DNA of 37,562 bases, from NCBI GenBank assembly GCA_019308525.1, contig JAFDIC010000004.1, positions 1 to 37,562 of the forward strand, given 5' to 3'. Below are positions 16,087-23,178 of the stretch, piece by piece. The stretch comes from Deltaproteobacteria bacterium (GTDB lineage Bacteria; Desulfobacterota; DSM-4660; Desulfatiglandales; HGW-15). Made by a program: the position numbers and the translations under genes. The notes beneath the pieces are model-generated. The model had not been told where the DNA came from and did not search any database. It saw only the letters and a program-made list of their open reading frames with translations. The first letter of the stretch is position 1, and every line of letters begins with the position of its first letter.

Positions 16087-17752
16087 TCTTCTGCTCCTTT
16101 TCCATGGGTTCAAAGGTGACTCTCTGTTCGCCGTCGACCTGGGACAAGACCACGTACTTGTCCCGCAGCTCGGTATCCAGCTTTGGAGGATAGTCCACGA
16201 GCACATAGAAACCCCTCATTCCCTTCCTCTCAATTACCGAACGAACCATTAGCTGACAATACCTGAGGAGATGGATCGCTTCATGTGCCCTCGTCAATTC
16301 GTGGTAGTTACCGGCCCTTATCTCCTCCTTGGCCTCTTCCAGGAGTCTAAACTTGTCCAGGGCGATATTGAGGCCCGTCAAGCTCCTCTTGTGGCCCATG
16401 TAGTGCTCCATGATCTGGCGTATCAGGTCTTCGAACTCCCTCGGCTCATATCCCTCGTTCCTTTTCAGGGGGGCCACGATTCTTTCTATCTCCTTGGCCA
16501 CATGTTGCTGGCCTATTTCACCGGGCCCCTTTCCGCCCCTTATGCTCCTTGCAGCCTCGGTTCCGGTCACGTATCCCCCGCAAAGGGCCGTGGAAAGCAT
16601 CCCCGAGAATGGCAATCCGAACAACCCTTTTATGTTCACGGACTCACAGTTTTCGTTCACGTGCAGGTTGCCCCCACCTGACATCTCCCCTGTCTCTACC
16701 TCCAGGGGTTGCTTGCTGATGTCTATCCCCCTTTGCTCAAGGTAATCTCCGAACGTGTGCTTATCTACCGTAAGAAGGTTATTTCGCAGGTGCTTCAAGT
16801 CCTCCTCGGGTAAATGCGTGGAATCGACGAAAAGGGGTATCCTCCCCTCGGCAATTTCCTGTTCCTCTGCCTTGATGTGAAAGGCCCTGGGCGCCTTGTC
16901 CCCCAGTTCATGGTACTTTTCCATGAACCTTTCGCCCAGTGCATTACGCATGGTCGATCCCATGCCCCCGAAAGCGCACATGGCAGGCGCGCCAAAGCCC
17001 TTGGGCAAGGTTGTCCCCGTGCACCATTCCAGGTTTTTCACCTTTGCCCCCGCCTCATAGGCGACCACTATCTGGGTACCGGTATTTGCAGGGTTCTGCC
17101 ATATGTTGAAGGGATTCCTCGTGGAATTGGTGGTGAAACGGGATTGATGTGCTCCCATTGCCATGACCACTGCCTTTGCCTTGAATACGTGTATGTCTCC
17201 ATTTCGCCTGTTGAATCCCATGGCGCCCGTGATCCTGTTGCCCTGTCGGAACAACTTGGTTATCATCACCTGTTCCACCACCTCGGCGCCCGACTCTCTC
17301 ACCCTTTTTGCCATTATCCTCTTGAGGTATCTTCCGTTCTTCATCATGAGCCACCAGGGCCCTGGCTGGCCCAAGGCCTGGCACCTCCAATAGGTCCCAT
17401 CGGGGTTCCTGTAGAACTCTACACCCCATTCCTCCATCATCTTGACCATCTTCCCCACCACCCTGGAGAAGGTCTTCTCCACCAGTGACGGCCCAACTCC
17501 CCAGCCCGGCCTGCTGTAGTAACCCGTTGCCGCCTCGTCAGAATCCCAGTCAGGGCCCGTGTTCAGGTGGGCCCCGAAATGATCCTGTCCTGCACCTGTG
17601 CACCCACAACTGACAAGTGAGCCCTTGTCCACTATTATCACCCCTGCCCCCTGTTCCCTGGCCCCGTATGCTGCCAGGCAACCGGCAGCCCCTGCGCCAA
17701 GGACAAGGACATCCGTCTCCATTTGGGTTTTCTTGGGTCTTGTTTCTTCCAT
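16076..17752 (-). CDS. FAD-dependent oxidoreductase, fumarate reductase / AprA-like flavoprotein
   Basis: Flavoprotein of about 558 residues in the fumarate reductase / APS reductase alpha superfamily. The FAD motif VLVLGAGAAGCLAAYGA is near residues 16-32 and CGCTGAGQDHFGAH follows. The substrate domain includes MCAFGGMGSTMRNALG, and MLSTALCGGYVTGTEAARS is the late FAD-contact segment. Two ATGs are adjacent (17755 and 17752). AGGAGG fits the second with 5 nt spacing, so I start there. It overlaps the GltD-like gene by 11 nt and lies downstream of the acyl-CoA ligase, separated by a heptamer repeat. It probably oxidises or reduces a CoA-linked or free carboxylic acid, with electrons passed to the GltD-like subunit. 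It is shorter than true AprA (about 620-660), and no aprB is present beside it. Confidence 0.86.
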   Translation of the reverse strand: MEETRPKKTQMETDVLVLGAGAAGCLAAYGAREQGAGVIIVDKGSLVSCGCTGAGQDHFGAHLNTGPDWDSDEAATGYYSRPGWGVGPSLVEKTFSRVVGKMVKMMEEWGVEFYRNPDGTYWRCQALGQPGPWWLMMKNGRYLKRIMAKRVRESGAEVVEQVMITKLFRQGNRITGAMGFNRRNGDIHVFKAKAVVMAMGAHQSRFTTNSTRNPFNIWQNPANTGTQIVVAYEAGAKVKNLEWCTGTTLPKGFGAPAMCAFGGMGSTMRNALGERFMEKYHELGDKAPRAFHIKAEEQEIAEGRIPLFVDSTHLPEEDLKHLRNNLLTVDKHTFGDYLEQRGIDISKQPLEVETGEMSGGGNLHVNENCESVNIKGLFGLPFSGMLSTALCGGYVTGTEAARSIRGGKGPGEIGQQHVAKEIERIVAPLKRNEGYEPREFEDLIRQIMEHYMGHKRSLTGLNIALDKFRLLEEAKEEIRAGNYHELTRAHEAIHLLRYCQLMVRSVIERKGMRGFYVLVDYPPKLDTELRDKYVVLSQVDGEQRVTFEPMEKEQKNAA

Positions 17753-17880
17753 CATACCCTCCTGCTCAAACCATCGCACTCGAGCCGAAAATATCCTCAA
17801 GCTTTCCTGTTATTCCTCGCTGGCTGAGGACTACATTGTCACGTCAGCCGCCTATAGTTCATTTCCCTTGAATCTTGTCC

Positions 17881-17979
17881 CTTGAACTTTGAACTTTGAA
17901 CCTTGAACTTTGAACCTCGAACTTTGAACCCTGAACCTTGAACCTTGAACTTTGAACCCTGAACTTTGAACCCTCGAAC
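17881..17979. repeat. Tandem heptamer repeat, unit YYYGAAC
   Basis: Thirteen consecutive 7-base units run from 17881 to 17971 (TTTGAAC, CTTGAAC, CTCGAAC or CCTGAAC), followed by one 8-base unit. The array fills the space between the acyl-CoA ligase stop and the flavoprotein start and lies inside the presumed operon. A shorter array of the same unit is at 28993-29027. Its copy number may vary between strains. It is not a CRISPR array because there are no spacers. Confidence 0.9.
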
Positions 17980-17989
17980 CTTGTTCTCC

Positions 17990-19636
17990 TCACCCTTTCA
18001 ACCTTTCGAGGACCTGCCTTTTCAATGATATCTTATCTACCTTCTGACCCTCCGCCAACTGGGGAAACTTCTCGAATATCTCCAGTCGCTCCGGGAGCTT
18101 GTGGACAGCCAGCCCCCTATCTCTCAGAAAGTTCGCCATCTCCTCCAGTTCCATTTTCTCTCCTTTTGGGAGGATGACACAGGCGCATGCCCTTTCACCC
18201 ATGACACTATCAGGGATACCTATTACTACCACCTGGGCGACCTTGGGGTGGGAGAGGAGAAGCTCCTCGATCTCCCTGGGATAGATATTCTGCCCTCCGC
18301 GGAGGATGATCTCTTTTTTGCGGCCTACGAGGATGAGATACCCGCCCTCGTCAATCTTTGCAAGGTCCCCCGTGTTATACCATCCCGCTCTGCCAAGTGC
18401 CCCCCAGGCCGCCAGGGTGGCATCCCTGTCCCTGTAGTAGCCTGAACTGGCTGACGCCCCCCTGACATATAACTCGCCAATCTCACCGGGAGGCAAGGGA
18501 TTACCCTTTTCATCCCCTATCTTTATTTCATTCCCGGGGAACGGTCTTCCCAGCGTCTTGAGACGTTTCTCAAAGGTATCATTTACGCCGGATTGGGCAA
18601 AGCTATAGGTTTCCTGCGAGCCCCCGGCAACAAGCACCTTGCAACCGAGCTTCTCCTCTACCTCCGCGCCCAGAGAGGCATCAAGGGCTGCTGCCCCGGT
18701 CCTCACGATCCTGAGGGAGCTCAGGTCATACTTGCTGAGGTCGCATTCTTTGAGAATCCTGACGAGCTGGGTAGGTATCGCCGAAAGGTAGGTGACCCTT
18801 TCTCTCTGGATCAGGTCCAGCGCAGCCTGAGGTGTAAACCGCTCAAGAAGGCACATCTTCGCCCCGATCTGGAAACAGGCCCACCAGTTCTGGAGTCCGG
18901 GCCCTCCGGACAAAGGCGCAATGTTCCCCACGGCATCTTCACGGGTCAACTTTGCCCTCAAGACTACTCCCCGTCCGCCGGCCAGCGAAGAGGCGCCAGT
19001 GTGCTCAATACACTTGGGCATCCCCGTTGTCCCGCTGCTCAAGACTATGCTTGAAACTTCGAAAGGGCTGAAGGCCCGTTTCTCAAAATTTGCCTCCCCG
19101 GCCTGCCCCTCGATGGTCGCAGCTTCCAAGGCCCTGAAAGGTACGCCTCCCAGGGGGGCCTCCTCCCCGGTCACAAGAAAATGGCGCAAATGGCCAGGAC
19201 CGGAGGCCGCGTTCTTTGCCATATCCAGAAAATCCAGGTTCCTGTAACGCCCGGGAACCAATACGGCAGCAGCCTCCAGGGTCTTAAACAGGTGGGCCAT
19301 CTCCTTTTGTCGGAATGTAAGCGGTGCAAGGCAGCAAAGGATTCCTGCCCGGTGACAGGCCAGGAGCAGAATAATGGATGTGGTGGAGCTGGGTATCTGT
19401 GCGATTAGGGCCTGGTCCCGTTCGATATCTCGCCCGATGAGACCCAGGGCTACCCTATCTACCACGTGATCCAGTTCAGACCAGGTGAGCCTCCTCTTGG
19501 AATCGACAATGGCCTCCCTGTCTGGATATTCTTGCGCATTCCTCCTCAGGATTTGATCAATACTGTCCTCACTCCACAGCCCATTGGCCACATATTCAGC
19601 GATCATCTCCTGTGTCAATCTTGTGGGCTTAGCCAT
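17990..19636 (-). CDS. AMP-dependent acyl-CoA synthetase/ligase
   Basis: Soluble acyl-CoA ligase of the ANL superfamily, 548 residues, full length. The ATP-binding motif SSGTTGMPK is at residues 200-208, the adenylate motif YNTGD at about 420-424, and the hinge region GRKKEIILRGGQNIYP soon after. The catalytic lysine near the end lies in GQKVDKISLKR. I use ATG 19636, which follows AGGGGA; an upstream TTG at 19654 is weaker. The pattern resembles the aryl-acid / cyclohexanecarboxylate / long-chain ligase branch, so a carboxylic acid is activated to its CoA ester. It heads the operon with the flavoprotein and GltD-like genes, behind the promoter at 19798-19825. Confidence 0.9.
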   Translation of the reverse strand: MAKPTRLTQEMIAEYVANGLWSEDSIDQILRRNAQEYPDREAIVDSKRRLTWSELDHVVDRVALGLIGRDIERDQALIAQIPSSTTSIILLLACHRAGILCCLAPLTFRQKEMAHLFKTLEAAAVLVPGRYRNLDFLDMAKNAASGPGHLRHFLVTGEEAPLGGVPFRALEAATIEGQAGEANFEKRAFSPFEVSSIVLSSGTTGMPKCIEHTGASSLAGGRGVVLRAKLTREDAVGNIAPLSGGPGLQNWWACFQIGAKMCLLERFTPQAALDLIQRERVTYLSAIPTQLVRILKECDLSKYDLSSLRIVRTGAAALDASLGAEVEEKLGCKVLVAGGSQETYSFAQSGVNDTFEKRLKTLGRPFPGNEIKIGDEKGNPLPPGEIGELYVRGASASSGYYRDRDATLAAWGALGRAGWYNTGDLAKIDEGGYLILVGRKKEIILRGGQNIYPREIEELLLSHPKVAQVVVIGIPDSVMGERACACVILPKGEKMELEEMANFLRDRGLAVHKLPERLEIFEKFPQLAEGQKVDKISLKRQVLERLKG

Positions 19637-19777
19637 TGAATCCCCTTTTTTCAAGTGTTATATCCTGGGGTATCATGGGGAGGCAGATGTTGAATCAGAT
19701 TTTCCTTTTTCTTTTTCAGGGAGTTAAGTCTGGCCTGGCAACACCGGCCAAACCAGATCGTTAGAATTTAAGTCAGT

Positions 19778-19838
19778 TTGTCTGACAATCCGCCAAGATT
19801 ATAAAGAGGTCATAGTTGAAGTCAAGGACAATTTGTCC
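19778..19838 (-). promoter_or_regulatory. Regulated promoter of the acyl-CoA ligase operon with two palindromic operators
   Basis: On the minus strand TTGACT (19825-19820), a 16-nt spacer and a perfect TATAAT (19803-19798) form a strong sigma-70-type promoter. GGACAATTTGTCC (19826-19838), a 6-bp palindrome around one base, directly abuts the -35 box. TTGTCTGACAA (19778-19788), a 5-bp palindrome around one base, lies at about +3 to +13. The second fits the TnGTnnnACnA pattern of FadR/GntR-type regulators. Both contain the TTGTC half-site, with centres 49 bp apart. The leader to the ligase ATG is about 155 nt. No candidate regulator gene of that type is in the window. Confidence 0.65.
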
Positions 19839-20001
19839 CCCAAGCACCCCATCAACGAAGGGGTGGAGGCTCTTTCACCCGAAAGATCAGGCCTCTACTG
19901 AAACATCGAATCATCTCTTTGGGAGATCCCAGCCTACTATCGGCGGGGCTTTTCGTTAAGGGGAGGCGGAAATCGGCTGACTAGCCGCAGGGATCATGGC
20001 G

Positions 20002-20470
20002 TTAATCCCTGATGCCCGGTGTGAAAAACACGGCAATCGCCGCCATGACAGCAGAAATCAGGGAAACCGCTTGTCCGCGATAGCCGAAAATATGGGGACT
20101 GCCGTTCCACCGACACCTAGTGCTGCGAAGATCCCGCAAAGCATGATAAACTCCCGCAGGTCGTGGATAACGGAAATGCCCATGTACCCAAAGGACAAGA
20201 GGAGAGTGGAAGGGATGATCACCCACTTCGGGCCGTAGCGGTCGTACGATTTCTCCACAAAGCTCACTGCCAGGGCGAAAACCACAAAATTGAGGAAAAC
20301 AGCCAGGGATATGGAACTTCGGTCCCAGCCGAGGTCCAGGATCATGGGCTTGAACATGATCCCGATGGATACCCTTGCGCCCTGATTGAAAAAAGGATTA
20401 TGGACGAGACTGCCAGCACATACAAGCCGCAGAAAACCTTCGTCCTCCGGGCTACTACCCCTGAATTCAT
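20002..20470 (-). pseudogene. MFS transporter relic, frameshifted and truncated
   Basis: A gene start with a good ribosome-binding site (GGGGAAGG, 6 nt before ATG 20470) opens a carrier N-terminus, KVFCGLYVLAVSSIILF. The frame then breaks in a T-run near 20390. It continues one frame over as FFNQGARVSIGIMFKP and on through several helices to IADKRF, where a second frame change occurs (GQAVSLISAVMAAIAVFF). Only about 150 of roughly 400 codons remain. This is a decayed major facilitator gene, related in style to the two intact carriers in the window. It lies divergent from argG. Confidence 0.75.
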
Positions 20471-20584
20471 GTGTGGCCTTCCCCTTGGAAAGTTACCCGT
20501 CCACGGTGGTGGCACATCCTATTCTGTCCGTTCAAACCCTGCCAGGCAAGAGGCCTGAATACCGCCTGGGACGAAGAAAAACTA

Positions 20585-20613
20585 TTGACAAAGAATCGGA
20601 GTTTTGCCATACA
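20585..20613 (+). promoter_or_regulatory. Promoter candidate for the argG-carA-carB leader
   Basis: A perfect TTGACA (20585-20590) is followed at 17 nt by CATACA (20608-20613), matching three of six -10 positions; a TACAAG two bases further on is an alternative. Transcription would start near 20620. This leaves about 23 nt before the leader ORF and 190 nt before argG, the right scale for an attenuator leader. Confidence 0.5.
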
Positions 20614-20642
20614 AGGGAAAATGAATTGAAAAGGATACCTTA

Positions 20643-20723
20643 ATGATCTCATATTCAGCCGAGGACAGACGCCGTAACCGCCGATACCCCCTAGGGGCCG
20701 GTGGTTTTCTGCGTTGGACCTGA
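20643..20723 (+). CDS. Arginine-rich leader peptide of argG-carAB (26 codons)
   Basis: A short ORF with its own ribosome-binding site (AAGGA, about 7 nt before the ATG at 20643). Codons 9-14 read Arg-Arg-Arg-Asn-Arg-Arg (AGA CGC CGT AAC CGC CGA, 20667-20684), and one more Arg codon comes near the end. The TGA is at 20721-20723. The peptide has no other recognisable domain and is not expected to act as a protein. Its role would be to make the ribosome stall when Arg-tRNA is scarce. It overlaps the RNA hairpins described in the next entry, and it precedes three genes that serve arginine synthesis. Confidence 0.85.
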   Translation: MISYSAEDRRRNRRYPLGAGGFLRWT

Positions 20724-20785
20724 TGTAACTGTAAAGATATCCCAAGACAAAAGAAAACCCCGGCACCTGCCGGGGTTTTCTTTTT
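20676..20785 (+). promoter_or_regulatory. Transcription attenuator of argG-carAB (competing hairpins)
   Basis: Two alternative structures can be read from the sequence. Structure one: AACCGCCG (20676-20683) pairs with CGGTGGTT (20699-20706), with an inner CCCC/GGGG stem, and leaves the terminator free. Structure two, the antiterminator: GCCGG (20697-20701) pairs with CCGGC (20760-20764) and GGTTTTCT (20703-20710) with AGAAAACC (20752-20759), 13 bp with one bulged base. This uses the left arm of the terminator. A ribosome stalled on the Arg codons (20667-20684) covers the first arm of structure one, so structure two forms and transcription continues. A ribosome that finishes at 20723 covers the 20697-20710 segment and the terminator forms. 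Confidence 0.85.
20749..20785 (+). terminator. Intrinsic terminator inside the argG leader
   Basis: A perfect 17-bp stem, AAAAGAAAACCCCGGCA (20749-20765) with TGCCGGGGTTTTCTTTT (20768-20784), has a loop of two bases in the drawn form, in practice four after opening a pair. The 3' arm ends in the T-run. It lies 24 nt before the argG ATG and no + strand gene precedes it except the leader ORF. It therefore controls entry into argG. The A-rich 5' arm also makes it bidirectional in principle. Confidence 0.9.
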
Positions 20786-20809
20786 CGAAAAAGATCGGGA
20801 GGCAATCAT

Positions 20810-22069
20810 ATGGACAGGATTAGGAAAGTGGTATTAGCTTACAGTGGAGGCCTGGACACCTCAGTCATCGTTCCCTGGTTGAGGAACAATTACAGGGGCT
20901 GCGAGGTAATCTGTTTCACCGCGAACGTGGGGCAGGAAGAGGAGCTGAACGGCCTTGAGGACAAGGCTCTCGCGTCTGGCGCGAGCAAGCTTGTTATTCA
21001 AGACCTCCGGGAAGAGTTTCTCAGGGACTACGTGTTCCCTACAATGCAGGCCGGAGCAGTGTATGAGCGGGATTATCTCCTCGGCACTTCCATGGCTCGC
21101 CCGCTCATTGCGAAAAGGTTGGTGGAAGTCGCGGAATCAGAGCAGGCCGATGCGGTTGCCCACGGCTGCACCGGAAAAGGCAATGACCAGGTACGCTTCG
21201 AACTCACCGTAATGGCGCTCAACCCCAAGCTCAAAATCATTGCCCCGTGGCGCGAGTGGGGGATCCGCAGCCGCGAGGACGCCATCCGTTACGCTGCTCA
21301 ACACAATATTCCACTGGCCCAGACCGAGAAGGACATCTACAGCAGGGATCGCAACATCTTCCACCTCTCCCATGAGGGTGGCCCCCTGGAAAACCCCTGG
21401 AACGAGCCTGAAAAGGATATGTACCAGATGACAAAAAGTCCAGAAGAGGCCCCTGATGATCCTGAATACATTGAAATTGGTTTTGAGCAGGGGAACCCCG
21501 TCAGCCTGAACCGGGAGGAGCTGGATGCCGTGGAGTTGTTTGACAGGCTCAACACCATTGCCGGGCGTCATGGTATTGGCCGTGTGGATATGGTGGAAAA
21601 CAGGCTGGTGGGGATGAAGAGTCGAGGAGTATATGAGACCCCGGCCGGGACCGTCCTCTTCCGGGCCCACCAGGCCCTGGAAAGCATATGCCTGGACAAA
21701 TACACCATGCACTACAAGGATTTCGTCTCCGTCAAGTATGCGGAACTTGTCTACAACGGCATGTGGTTCACCCAACTGAGGGAAGCCCTTGATGCGTTTG
21801 TCCGGGCTACCCAGCGGAATGTTTCCGGCACCGTCAGGCTGAAACTATTCAAGGGGAATACCATCGTGGCAGGCCGCAAGAGCCCGACCAGCCTCTATCG
21901 AGAAGACTATGCCTCCTTTGGAGCCGATGATGTGTACAACCAGAAGGATGCCCATGGCTTTATTCAGCTTTTCGGTCTGCCCCTGAAGGTGGAGGCATTG
22001 CTTGCCATAGATGGCGGTGGAGAGAGTCCGTACAGGAGACCTGACTATAGCAAGTTCAAGAGAGACTGA
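20810..22069 (+). CDS. argG: Argininosuccinate synthase
   Basis: Cytoplasmic ligase joining citrulline and aspartate with ATP to give argininosuccinate, the next-to-last step of arginine synthesis. It has 419 residues, near the family's 400-450. The ATP pyrophosphatase loop AYSGGLDTS is at residues 10-18. The citrulline/aspartate-binding [14 protein letters not shown] follows near 120, and IAPWREW and [14 protein letters not shown] are also conserved. GGGAGG lies 7 nt before the ATG. It is the first structural gene behind the arginine attenuator and is followed after 2 nt by carA, so argG, carA and carB form one transcript. argH is not adjacent. Confidence 0.97.
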   Translation: MDRIRKVVLAYSGGLDTSVIVPWLRNNYRGCEVICFTANVGQEEELNGLEDKALASGASKLVIQDLREEFLRDYVFPTMQAGAVYERDYLLGTSMARPLIAKRLVEVAESEQADAVAHGCTGKGNDQVRFELTVMALNPKLKIIAPWREWGIRSREDAIRYAAQHNIPLAQTEKDIYSRDRNIFHLSHEGGPLENPWNEPEKDMYQMTKSPEEAPDDPEYIEIGFEQGNPVSLNREELDAVELFDRLNTIAGRHGIGRVDMVENRLVGMKSRGVYETPAGTVLFRAHQALESICLDKYTMHYKDFVSVKYAELVYNGMWFTQLREALDAFVRATQRNVSGTVRLKLFKGNTIVAGRKSPTSLYREDYASFGADDVYNQKDAHGFIQLFGLPLKVEALLAIDGGGESPYRRPDYSKFKRD

Positions 22070-22071
22070 GA

Positions 22072-23178
22072 ATGGATGCAAGGTTGATATTGGCAGATGG
22101 CTTGTGTTTCGAAGGCCAGTCCCTGGGCGCCATGGGGACCGCTGTCGGCGAAGTGGTCTTTAACACGGCCATGGCAGGTTACCAGGAAATCTTGACGGAT
22201 CCGTCCTATCATTTCCAGTTGGTCACCATGACCTATCCACAGATCGGGAATTACGGCATCAACCCCAAGGGCTTTGAATCCCCACGTCCCTATGCCGCGG
22301 GACTGATCATAAGGGAATACAGCCCCGTAGTAAGCCACTGGCAGGCCAATGAATCCCTCGACGAGTACCTCAAGTGTCACGGCGTGGTGGGTATAAGCGA
22401 AATAGACACCCGGGCGCTCACCAGGCACCTGAGAGACCATGGCGCTCAAATGGGCATGATTACCACTTCGGATGAACCTGGGGAAAGGCTCCTGGAAAAG
22501 CTGCTGGGAGGCAGAAAATTGGTGGGAAGAGACCTTGTAAGAGAGGTTGCCACGCAATCAGAATATACCTGGCCCCTGGAGGATAGGGAGGACAGGGATG
22601 ATAGATTGCGATTGAAGGTTGCAGTATATGATTTTGGGGTGAAATTCTCCATTCTCAGGTCCCTGTACCGGCACGGGTGTGATCTCAAGATCTTTCCGGC
22701 CCGCACACCTGCGGAGGAAATACTCGCCTTTGACCCGGACGGGATACTTCTTTCCAACGGCCCCGGAGACCCAGAACCGGTCGAATATGCCATAGCCAGT
22801 ACCAAGAAGCTCCTGGGGAAGAAACCCATCTTCGGCATTTGCTTGGGCCATCAGATACTTGGCCTTGCCCTGGGCGGTAGCACCGCCAAGCTGAAATTCG
22901 GGCACCACGGGGCCAATCACCCGGTCATGAACCTGTCAACCGGGGTCGTTGAGATAACTTCTCAGAATCACGGGTTTATCTTGGACAAGGACAGCCTTCA
23001 AGATACTGATGTGGAGATTACCCATATCAACCTGAACGACGGCACCCTTGAAGGCATCATGCACAGATCCCTGCCGGCCTTTTCTGTTCAATACCATCCT
23101 GAGGCAGCCCCAGGTCCCCATGACAGTGGCTACCTTTTCGAACTTTTTGTGAAGCAGATGGTGGAGTTCAATGCCTAA
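22072..23178 (+). CDS. carA: Carbamoyl-phosphate synthase small subunit (glutaminase)
   Basis: Glutamine-hydrolysing subunit that supplies ammonia to CarB for carbamoyl phosphate. It has 368 residues, the normal length. The class-I amidotransferase triad is visible: Cys257 in GICLGHQ, and His342 and Glu344 in [10 protein letters not shown]. The N-terminal CPSase small-chain domain ([24 protein letters not shown] region) is intact. It starts 2 nt after argG and overlaps carB by 8 nt. Carbamoyl phosphate feeds both arginine and pyrimidine synthesis, so its position behind an arginine-sensing leader is noteworthy. Confidence 0.97.
   Translation: MDARLILADGLCFEGQSLGAMGTAVGEVVFNTAMAGYQEILTDPSYHFQLVTMTYPQIGNYGINPKGFESPRPYAAGLIIREYSPVVSHWQANESLDEYLKCHGVVGISEIDTRALTRHLRDHGAQMGMITTSDEPGERLLEKLLGGRKLVGRDLVREVATQSEYTWPLEDREDRDDRLRLKVAVYDFGVKFSILRSLYRHGCDLKIFPARTPAEEILAFDPDGILLSNGPGDPEPVEYAIASTKKLLGKKPIFGICLGHQILGLALGGSTAKLKFGHHGANHPVMNLSTGVVEITSQNHGFILDKDSLQDTDVEITHINLNDGTLEGIMHRSLPAFSVQYHPEAAPGPHDSGYLFELFVKQMVEFNA

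Noticed and set aside
17881..17979. CRISPR array
   Set aside because: Units are 7 bases and directly adjacent, without spacers.
20643..20809. T-box or metabolite riboswitch before argG
   Set aside because: No T-box sequence or known riboswitch core is seen, and the Arg-rich ORF with competing stems explains the leader better.
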